This document shows, piece by piece, positions 55,489-62,089 of a stretch of DNA of 64,000 nt (its first letter is position 1; each line of letters opens with the position of its first letter). The translations under genes were made by a program, and so were the position numbers. Origin of the DNA: Verrucomicrobiaceae bacterium (lineage in GTDB: Bacteria; Verrucomicrobiota; Verrucomicrobiia; Verrucomicrobiales; Verrucomicrobiaceae). The stretch covers positions 1 through 64,000 of the forward strand of contig JAIXOU010000091.1 in assembly GCA_027486585.1 (NCBI GenBank), written 5' to 3'. The notes under the pieces are model-generated. The model saw only the letters and a list, made by a program, of their open reading frames with translations. It did no database searches and was not told the origin of the DNA.

Positions 55489-55647
55489 AACTGTGTCTGC
55501 TGAAGGATAAATCCGCATCGGCCAAGCCTCCAAAGGCAATGTGTCCGGTCTGCGGGGGTGTGGATAGTGCCACAACTCAGGACTCCGGCAACCAAATTTT
55601 TACACCCATTTTGCTTTGGTGGCTTCTTTTGCCGAAAAAGAGCCTTT

Positions 55648-56082
55648 TTAACCCCGAATCGGTGGACCGAACCAGACGTAGCACATCATGTAGATGATGA
55701 TTCCAGTGACACTGACGTACAGCCAAACCGGCACGGTCCACTTGGCCATGCGCTTATGTTTGTCAAAACGCTGACGTAAGGCAGGAAGCACGGTCATGAT
55801 GATCAGAGGCAGACTCAATACAGCCAGAGGAATGTGGCTAAAGAGAATGGTGAAGTAAACCGGACGCGTCCATCCCTGCCCTGCAAATCTGACGTGACCT
55901 GCATGATAGTGGTAATAGAGATAACAGCCCAGAAACGCCGTCGAAAAAAGTAAAGCGATCACCATGCTGGCAATATGGGCCTTTTTTTGGCCCATCTTGA
56001 TCATCGTCAGACCAAGGATGATGTGCAGCAGGGCACAAGCGTTAAAGATCGTGTAAAGAGTGGGGAGTTCTGTGACGGTCAT
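55648..56082 (-). CDS. DUF420 membrane protein
   Basis: A 144-residue protein with four hydrophobic segments (LYTIFNACALLHIILGLTMI, ASMVIALLFSTAFLGCYLYYH, PVYFTILFSHIPLAVLSLPLIIMTV, WTVPVWLYVSVTGIIIYMMCYVWF). YYHYHAGHVRFAGQGWTRPVYFTILFSHIPLA is the DUF420 signature. In Bacillus and others DUF420 proteins (YozB/CtaM-like) occur in cytochrome oxidase gene clusters and are linked to aa3 oxidase assembly. The start overlaps the SCO gene stop by 4 bases. Confidence 0.9.
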   Translation of the reverse strand: MTVTELPTLYTIFNACALLHIILGLTMIKMGQKKAHIASMVIALLFSTAFLGCYLYYHYHAGHVRFAGQGWTRPVYFTILFSHIPLAVLSLPLIIMTVLPALRQRFDKHKRMAKWTVPVWLYVSVTGIIIYMMCYVWFGPPIRG

Positions 56083-56831
56083 GGGGTCTTGTCTTGGGCT
56101 TTCTTTTGTTCTTCGAGCAGGTAGTTCAGATCGGTGCGGATTTGTTTATCCCAGTATTCCTGGAATTGGGGATCAGCATTCATGATGTCATGCAGCCCGC
56201 GCACGTGCCCAGCATGATCAACTAAGGCCACGCGTAAATCGTGGATGTATTTGTCATCCGGTGTCAGGCGATCCTCAACCGGCAGGTCCTGAACTGGACG
56301 GAACTGAAAAGAAAAGGTCATGTACTTGCGCACATCATCCTTCGGACCATTGAGAAACCACCAATGGTCCGTGTCCTTGATGCCGACACCAGTGGCCCAG
56401 GCTTTCATCATCTCTGGCGTGTCTTCTGGATCAAGAGTGAAGGAGATAAACTGCACGTTCGGATTGTCACCCAGTTCAGCGTATAGCTTTTTCAGTTTGG
56501 CGATTACACCAGCGCAACCGCGTGGGCAGCGAGTGAAGACCCAAGAGGCGATGATGATTTTCCCGCGCAGATCAGCCAAATGAACCGTCTTGTCGCTGCG
56601 CTCAACCAACTCCAGATCTTTTTCTAACCGTCCCAGATAAGCCGGCCTCTCATTGCTGCGTGTGGTGCCCTGAGCATCCGTCTGGGTTTCCTTGTTCTTC
56701 TTGGCCTCCATGGAGGTGTAGATGAGATAATTGTAAAAAACCACCACCCCAAGAACAATGAAGATGATCGGCACCCACAAGGTTAAAGGATTGATGCGGC
56801 GCGTAGCTTCTGGAGTTGGATCTGTGGACAT
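56079..56831 (-). CDS. SCO1/SenC copper chaperone for cytochrome oxidase
   Basis: A 250-residue, membrane-anchored thioredoxin-fold protein. One N-terminal helix (LWVPIIFIVLGVVVFYNYLIY) is followed by the copper motif FTRCPRGCAGV (C102 and C106). The third copper ligand is probably H197 in DDKYIHDLRVALVDHAGHVRGLHD. SCO proteins deliver copper to the CuA site of subunit II. It lies between the heme synthesis gene ctaB and DUF420. Confidence 0.93.
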   Translation of the reverse strand: MSTDPTPEATRRINPLTLWVPIIFIVLGVVVFYNYLIYTSMEAKKNKETQTDAQGTTRSNERPAYLGRLEKDLELVERSDKTVHLADLRGKIIIASWVFTRCPRGCAGVIAKLKKLYAELGDNPNVQFISFTLDPEDTPEMMKAWATGVGIKDTDHWWFLNGPKDDVRKYMTFSFQFRPVQDLPVEDRLTPDDKYIHDLRVALVDHAGHVRGLHDIMNADPQFQEYWDKQIRTDLNYLLEEQKKAQDKTP

Positions 56832-56866
56832 AGGTCAAAAAGGAATTGGTAAAAATCGATCAGCGA

Positions 56867-57835
56867 TCACTTCCAGGCCACGGCCGTGATCAATAAAATG
56901 ATGGGTAGATAAATCAGCGTGCCAAAAAAGAGCCGACGTGCCGTGGCACGCTCAGGATTCTTTTGAAACACCAAGGCCCGTTGGCAAAGCCATGCATTCA
57001 ACAGCAGGGCCACAGGCAGAAAGAGCCATAGCTTCACCAGTCCATAGGCAACAGGATAAAACATCAGCAACAGCATGGCCACAGCCCAAGCCAGAGCATG
57101 ACGAGAAGTGCGGGCACCTAGTTCGTCATCATTGGCCAGCATGACAAATCCACCTCGGCGATATTCGTCGCGATACATCCAATTGATCGCCAGGAAATGC
57201 GGCAACTGCCAGAGGAACAAAAGCATGAAGAGGTAAATGGCCCCAGGCTCCCAGAGCAAGCTCCAGCGGAAGTAAGCCTCAGGTTTATCAGAAAGCCCAG
57301 CGGCGCCAGCCCAACCAATGAGTGGAGGCAAAGCCCCTGAAACAGCACCAACTAGCGTATTCACAGCAGACTGTTTTTTCAGAGGTGTGTAGATGAAAAG
57401 ATACGTCGCCAGAGTCAGCGCAGTCAATGCAGCTGCCTCCATATTGACTCGGTGCACGAGATGAATCAGTCCCATGGAACTGAGCAACCAACCCAGGCCA
57501 AAAGCCACCGAGGGGCTGATGCGACCAGCAGGAAGCGGACGATCTGCCGTGCGCGTCATTCGGGAATCTGGCTCGATCTCCATAAGCTGATTGAACACGG
57601 CTGCACCAAAAGCTGCCAGAGTGCTTCCAATGATGGTGTGCAGGAGCAGCCAAAAATTCATCTGTGTCCCGGCTCTCAACCAGAAGGCCACAAAGGTCGT
57701 CACGATCACCAGAGCACTGAGACGAAACTTCGTCAGCGTGAGCAAATCATTGAGGGTGAAAGCCATGGAGTCCTCCCCAGCAGTCGGTGGCAATGAGGGA
57801 ACAGTACCCGGCGCAGTGGAATCATCTTTGGTCAT
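56867..57835 (-). CDS. ctaB: Protoheme IX farnesyltransferase (heme O synthase)
   Basis: A 322-residue UbiA-family membrane enzyme. The Asp-rich substrate motif reads MEIEPDSRMTRTADRPLPAGRIS, and the second loop has FLAINWMYRDEYRRGGFVMLAND. About nine hydrophobic segments follow the family layout. It converts heme B to heme O; CtaA then makes heme A. It follows ctaA by 9 bases, so they are co-transcribed. Confidence 0.95.
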   Translation of the reverse strand: MTKDDSTAPGTVPSLPPTAGEDSMAFTLNDLLTLTKFRLSALVIVTTFVAFWLRAGTQMNFWLLLHTIIGSTLAAFGAAVFNQLMEIEPDSRMTRTADRPLPAGRISPSVAFGLGWLLSSMGLIHLVHRVNMEAAALTALTLATYLFIYTPLKKQSAVNTLVGAVSGALPPLIGWAGAAGLSDKPEAYFRWSLLWEPGAIYLFMLLFLWQLPHFLAINWMYRDEYRRGGFVMLANDDELGARTSRHALAWAVAMLLLMFYPVAYGLVKLWLFLPVALLLNAWLCQRALVFQKNPERATARRLFFGTLIYLPIILLITAVAWK

Positions 57836-57844
57836 GAGGCGAGA

Positions 57845-58933
57845 CTAGGCGTGGGACAGGGGTTTGTCAGCCTTTGTCTGGCCATTCAGTCCGAGTCCAG
57901 CGGTGGAAGCCCAGACGCTGACAGCCAATAAAAAAGTCAAGACCAGCAAACCAAGCCCATTCAGTACATGCAGATTGGTGACCCAAAAGCTTTTGCCAGT
58001 CAGAACCACATAAATCCCCAGAACGACTTGGTTAATCGGCATGATCATCAGCGCAGGTGAGATCCAACGCAAATGTGGCACTCGTCCGAGCCACAAACGA
58101 GATTTCCAAGCCACTACAACGACAAGTAGCGCGACGGAGAAACCCCAATACTTGTGCAAATGCAGCACAAAGACATCCGCCGGATCCATCGGTGGGAAAA
58201 GTTGACCCTTTGTCGTCAAAATATCATTCGCGGCCAAATACATGCGCTGCGTGTGCCTTAACGTGGCTCCAATGATGAGTTGCCCAAAAACGGCCAACAA
58301 TAGAATCAAACTCCAAGCTCGCGCAGACACGCGATCTTTCAGAATCACCAACGATTCTGAATGCCACGTTCTGGACGAGGCAAAAGCAATGAAGACCAGC
58401 AGACAAAAAAACAGCTGACCTAAAGTGCCATGACTGATGCCGTACGGATCAGACATTTTTAAAACACGCAGGCCGCCGAGAGATGCCTGAATAATCACCA
58501 TAAAGAGGGCAAGCGTCGTAAGGCCGCGCAGCAGAGTCCAACGCTGGCCAATCCAAGTCATAATCAGCCAGGCCATGCCCATCACAACAATGACACCAGC
58601 TGCACCGAGAACACCTTTGAAAATCAAAAACAAATAACCACTACCGATCAAAACGATACCCGCAGCCTCAACGAATCTTGGTTTGAACTTTGCAAACTGC
58701 CAAAAATACATGGCAAGTACGAGGAACCCAATCGACGTGGCGATCCAGCGATGACCATGCTCCAGAAACAAAGCTGGCACTTTCATCCAGCCTTCAGGAT
58801 TCACCTTTCCAAATGCTAGCGGCCAGTCAGGAACAGCCAATCCGACATCTTCAGTCGTCACCGCAGCGCCCCACCAAATGAGCACAAGACCCACAAAAAG
58901 GGTGAAACGGGAAAACCAATGGAAAAGCTGCAT
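57845..58933 (-). CDS. ctaA: Heme A synthase (COX15/CtaA)
   Basis: A 362-residue membrane protein of the COX15/CtaA family that oxidises heme O to heme A. Eight hydrophobic helices are visible. Conserved ligand His region in ALFLEHGHRWIATSIGFLVLAMYF, further HGTLGQLFFCLLVF, LRHTQRM and LHLHKYWGFSVALLV supply the heme-ligating histidines. Start 58933 lies just downstream of the strong terminator; an earlier in-frame start at 58966 would sit inside that hairpin. It leads the ctaA-ctaB-SCO-DUF420 operon. Confidence 0.93.
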   Translation of the reverse strand: MQLFHWFSRFTLFVGLVLIWWGAAVTTEDVGLAVPDWPLAFGKVNPEGWMKVPALFLEHGHRWIATSIGFLVLAMYFWQFAKFKPRFVEAAGIVLIGSGYLFLIFKGVLGAAGVIVVMGMAWLIMTWIGQRWTLLRGLTTLALFMVIIQASLGGLRVLKMSDPYGISHGTLGQLFFCLLVFIAFASSRTWHSESLVILKDRVSARAWSLILLLAVFGQLIIGATLRHTQRMYLAANDILTTKGQLFPPMDPADVFVLHLHKYWGFSVALLVVVVAWKSRLWLGRVPHLRWISPALMIMPINQVVLGIYVVLTGKSFWVTNLHVLNGLGLLVLTFLLAVSVWASTAGLGLNGQTKADKPLSHA

Positions 58934-58952
58934 GGTGGGTAAAGAAGAAACG

Positions 58953-58981
58953 AAAAGTGCGGACACTAGGTCCGCACTTTT
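58953..58981 (-). terminator. Rho-independent terminator between coxB and ctaA
   Basis: A 12-bp perfect stem (AAAAGTGCGGAC with GTCCGCACTTTT) and a 5-base loop, read on the minus strand into TTTTCGTTTCTTCTTT. It sits 39 bases past the coxB stop and 20 bases before the ctaA start, separating the structural cox genes from the assembly genes. Confidence 0.85.
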
Positions 58982-59020
58982 GTCAAAAAATTAGCGGATC
59001 AAGAACACCCGCAAGAGACA

Positions 59021-59812
59021 TTAGCGAGCTGCCAGAGGAGCAGGCGCTGCACTCTTGGCTGCGGCACTGTTAGATTGTTCCTTAGACCATTCGTCAAATT
59101 CAGCGGTCTCAACGACTTCAAGCACGGCCTTCATCTGCGCATGACCTGGACCGCAAAGCTGACCACAAATGATGTCCCAACTACCTGTCTTCACCGGCTT
59201 AAACCACATATGAGCTTTGACGCCAGGGCAGGCATCCTGAGCGGCACGCATAGGCACCAGAGCCAGGTTATGAATCACGTCCTTGCTAGTGACATCAATG
59301 ATGACAGGACGACCAAGTGGCAACTTCATCGTCCCAGGATTCACAAAATCATCTTTACCATTAGGGTCTGTGAGTTCACGCCCCGTTTGATTGGCTTGAG
59401 AGATCGCCCTCGGATCCCAAGTGCTGAGCATCTTATCGTTGCCCGAGTATTGGAAGTTCCAGAGAAACTTCTCACCCATGGCACGAATCTTTACGGTATC
59501 AGGACCGGTTGGGAATTCATCAGCTTGATGATGCCAAAGAGGGAAAGCGAAACCAAGAAGCAAAATGGCTTCCACAATACAAACACCGATTTCGATGTGC
59601 GTCGTGGCATGACCACGAACACCGTGGTAGTCGGCTTTAGCATTCTTAGAGGCACGGAACTTATAAAAAGCGATAGCCAAGAAAGTGGACCAACCGATAA
59701 AAAGAACCAGCATGAACCAATGAACAAAACCAAGCATGTGGTCCACAAGACCTCCATGCTCTGAAGCGTTCTGCGTCATGCCAAGCCAAACGTTGATGTC
59801 TGAAATACTCAT
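59021..59812 (-). CDS. coxB: Cytochrome c oxidase subunit II (CuA subunit)
   Basis: A 263-residue protein with two transmembrane helices (GFVHWFMLVLFIGWSTFLAIAFY and HIEIGVCIVEAILLLGFAFPLW) and a periplasmic cupredoxin domain. CuA ligands are visible: H181 in SKDVIHNLALVPM, then C216, C220, H224 and M227 in ICGQLCGPGHAQM. The residue between the cysteines that usually reads Glu (CxELC) is Gln here (Q218). An Ala/Pro-rich tail ends the protein. The ATG at 59812 is chosen because it leaves a 34-base gap to the small gene upstream; the start at 59860 would overlap it. It is the last gene of the cox transcript, not the first as is more common. Confidence 0.94.
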   Translation of the reverse strand: MSISDINVWLGMTQNASEHGGLVDHMLGFVHWFMLVLFIGWSTFLAIAFYKFRASKNAKADYHGVRGHATTHIEIGVCIVEAILLLGFAFPLWHHQADEFPTGPDTVKIRAMGEKFLWNFQYSGNDKMLSTWDPRAISQANQTGRELTDPNGKDDFVNPGTMKLPLGRPVIIDVTSKDVIHNLALVPMRAAQDACPGVKAHMWFKPVKTGSWDIICGQLCGPGHAQMKAVLEVVETAEFDEWSKEQSNSAAAKSAAPAPLAAR

Positions 59813-59846
59813 GGGTAAATAAGGAGGGGGCGGAGGATAAAAAAAG

Positions 59847-60020
59847 TTAAGCGGTAACAACAGCTCTTTGTTGTTTGCGGACGAAGTTCCAGACGATCAA
59901 TCCGACGAAGCTCATGCCAAGCGCTAGAAACGCGAGCATCACCAAGACGGCAATGTCTTGCGCCTGAGCGATGACACTGTTTGGATCAGCTTTGCAAGTT
60001 GCGCAGGCGAGAGTCAGCAT
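59847..60020 (-). CDS. 57-residue single-helix membrane protein in the cox cluster
   Basis: A short open frame (ATG 60020, TAA 59847) that encodes MLTLACATCKADPNSVI... followed by one hydrophobic helix (AVLVMLAFLALGMSFVGLIVW) and a basic tail (NFVRKQQR). It fits exactly between the neighbouring genes on the same strand without overlap. The N-terminal CATC pair might bind metal or be oxidised. No family is recognised; a small oxidase subunit or assembly factor is plausible from location. Confidence 0.65.
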   Translation of the reverse strand: MLTLACATCKADPNSVIAQAQDIAVLVMLAFLALGMSFVGLIVWNFVRKQQRAVVTA

Positions 60021-60056
60021 GGTGTAAAAATGAAACGATTGAAAAGTGAAAATGGC

Positions 60057-60263
60057 TCAGACAATGATAGTGCTCGATTTTCTCGAGAAATACCAAGCGC
60101 TGTAGGCAATGAGGACAAGACTAGTCCAACCAGCAATCGAACCCAAAATGCCAATGCCGAGTTCAGCAGTGACAGCCGGTTGAAGACGCGTCCACAACCA
60201 GAAACCGCCATCACAAAGAACTGCGAAGAAGAGAAAGATATAGTGGAAGTGTTTCAGTGACAT
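60057..60263 (-). CDS. 68-residue two-helix membrane protein in the cox cluster
   Basis: Encodes MSLKHFHYIFLFFAVLCDGGFWLWTRL and a second hydrophobic segment (LGSIAGWTSLVLIAYSAWYF) with a short basic tail (SRKSS). It lies between subunit IV and the 57-residue gene on the same strand, with 24-36 base gaps. The position and two-helix form resemble the accessory small proteins of bacterial oxidase clusters; no family is recognised. Confidence 0.7.
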   Translation of the reverse strand: MSLKHFHYIFLFFAVLCDGGFWLWTRLQPAVTAELGIGILGSIAGWTSLVLIAYSAWYFSRKSSTIIV

Positions 60264-60287
60264 GTTGGATTTAGGGCAAGCTGACGA

Positions 60288-60632
60288 CTATTCCTGAACC
60301 TCAACAACAGCAGTTGGATTCTCAAAGCCTTCATCAATGAGGCCTTCAGAATTGCTGAGGTAGAAGAGAACAAACAAAGCAATGGCAAACGCAGCCGTAA
60401 AAGCGAGCACCTTGTAAACCAGAGCTTTCTCGTGATTTAAATGCATGAAAATTAAAGCAACCAAGGCTGCCTTAATCGTCGCCAAAAACATGCCGACCAT
60501 CATATTCAAACTATGCGTCGGAAGCTCCACATACGAGAGACCTACAGTAAGAACGGTGAAAACAGCGAGCACCAAGCCGATCAACTTGATCTTCCGGATG
60601 GATTTGTAAATTTCTTCAGGGCTATCAGCCAT
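60288..60632 (-). CDS. Cytochrome c oxidase subunit IV (prokaryotic type)
   Basis: A 114-residue protein with three hydrophobic helices (IGLVLAVFTVLTVGLSYVELP, LNMMVGMFLATIKAALVALIFMHLNHEK, VLAFTAAFAIALFVLFYLS). The second-helix segment MFLATIKAALVALIFMHLNHEK is the hallmark of the COX4_pro/CyoD-like family. It lies directly after subunit III in the operon. It is a small structural subunit of the oxidase. Confidence 0.9.
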   Translation of the reverse strand: MADSPEEIYKSIRKIKLIGLVLAVFTVLTVGLSYVELPTHSLNMMVGMFLATIKAALVALIFMHLNHEKALVYKVLAFTAAFAIALFVLFYLSNSEGLIDEGFENPTAVVEVQE

Positions 60633-60656
60633 AATTAGAGACGGTAGAGGGTGCGA

Positions 60657-62048
60657 TTAAAGGAGATACAAGAGAGGGAAAAGGAAGATCCAGACCAGAT
60701 CCACGAAATGCCAGAAGAGGCCACCGACTTCGACGCGGTTAGCCATATGTTCAGGGTCCTCCCGTAAGCGGCGACCATCGCAGACGAGGAAATAAGTGAG
60801 CACCAGTGCGCCTGCGATAACATGCAGACCATGCAGACCAGTGAGGGTGAAATAGATAGCGTAGTAGCTATTCAACTTCGGCGTGAAGTTAGAGAAGAAC
60901 TGTACGTCCTTACGCTCCAGTTTCACTTCAGGATGATGACCTGCATGAGTTGCGCCATGGTCTTCAGCAGGTGCATGAGCTTCAGATTTGTGAGCGCCGC
61001 CTTCTTCGGCATGAGCTTCCGGTGTGGCAGAGTGGATGTGAACGTAGAAGAGTTTCTTCTGCTGGGTTGCGCTCTTTTTAGGATCACGAGAAGTGCCACC
61101 TTTACCGTCATCAAACTCTTTTTTGAATTCAGCAATGGCTTCGTCGCGCTGATGGATGAAAGCATTCTTCCAAGCCGTGCCAAGGTAATGCTCGTTAAAG
61201 GCCAATGACTTCTCTTTGTCAGGCGTGCCTCGAACATCCAAACCATCAACTTCGAGGGTCATCTTATCGTTGATGATTTTGCCTTCGACTGAAGTTCCAT
61301 CACGGAAGGTGAACGATTTGGCGTCAAGGGCGGGACGAGCTAAGAACTTGGACATTGGAACCGAGAAGGTCATCGGTGTCGCAGCAACGAGCTTAATCGT
61401 GGTGGAAGGCAGTTCTTTAGGATTGCTGGCCTTAGCTTTTGCGGCAGTGAGCACTTCTGCTTTAAGGGCAGCAAAGCTCTCTTTGTTCAATTCGATCTCA
61501 GCACCCGCTTCCGTTTTGAACTTCGGTGCCGTTCCTTTGAGGTAAGGCAGCACGTATCCAACAGGATCAGCATCCACAGCGGATGTCTTACCAGAGATCG
61601 TCATGCTGAGTTCTTTGACATCACCAAATTCAATCTCAAAACCGTGCGGCAAGTGACCTGTGAGAATCGTGCCGTCCGTGAGAGTCACCGAGTAATGCTC
61701 AAATTTGGCTTTATACTCAAAGCTCTTGATGACCATGAAGGTCATGGCACAAGCGATGGTGATGGCCATATAAACTTTGTAGGCTCCGAATTTACGCAGC
61801 TTGATGGAGGCCCAAGCAAGTAACACAGTGACGGAAGAACCAATGAGAACCAGTGTATTGATAAATCCAAGGGTCACATTCAATTCATGAACTGGCCATG
61901 GATAGTCCGCACCGACGCGCAGGAAAATGTAGGAAGAGAAAAGGCCACCGAAGAGCATGACCTCAGAGGCGAGGAAAAGCCAGATGCCGACCTTGGCGTT
62001 GTACAAGCCCGTATCGGGGCGGGCGGAGACTGTATAAGGAATGTCCAT
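60657..62048 (-). CDS. coxC: Cytochrome c oxidase subunit III with a large soluble insertion
   Basis: A 463-residue protein; five-helix bacterial subunit III is usually about 200 residues. Normal parts: helix 1 (KVGIWLFLASEVMLFGGLFSSYIFLR), helices 2-3 up to IKSFEYK (113), then helices 4-5 beginning NSYYAIYFTLTGLHGLHVIAGALV (393) and FWHFVDLVWIFLFPLLYLL. Between residues about 118 and 390 an inserted soluble region carries two similar strands (LTDGTILTGHLPHGFEI and FRDGTSVEGKIINDKMTL) and ends in a His-rich stretch (nine His between 337 and 372). The insertion lies in one inter-helix loop and cannot be assigned a known fold. It follows subunit I by 41 bases. Confidence 0.9.
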   Translation of the reverse strand: MDIPYTVSARPDTGLYNAKVGIWLFLASEVMLFGGLFSSYIFLRVGADYPWPVHELNVTLGFINTLVLIGSSVTVLLAWASIKLRKFGAYKVYMAITIACAMTFMVIKSFEYKAKFEHYSVTLTDGTILTGHLPHGFEIEFGDVKELSMTISGKTSAVDADPVGYVLPYLKGTAPKFKTEAGAEIELNKESFAALKAEVLTAAKAKASNPKELPSTTIKLVAATPMTFSVPMSKFLARPALDAKSFTFRDGTSVEGKIINDKMTLEVDGLDVRGTPDKEKSLAFNEHYLGTAWKNAFIHQRDEAIAEFKKEFDDGKGGTSRDPKKSATQQKKLFYVHIHSATPEAHAEEGGAHKSEAHAPAEDHGATHAGHHPEVKLERKDVQFFSNFTPKLNSYYAIYFTLTGLHGLHVIAGALVLTYFLVCDGRRLREDPEHMANRVEVGGLFWHFVDLVWIFLFPLLYLL

Positions 62049-62089
62049 GTGGAAAAGTGACGGTTAGCTCAGTTCTCTGGGTTTAAATC

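Noticed and set aside
58690-58966. Earlier in-frame start for ctaA at 58966
   Set aside because: It would lie inside the perfect terminator hairpin at 58953-58981; the ATG at 58933 begins the first conserved helix.
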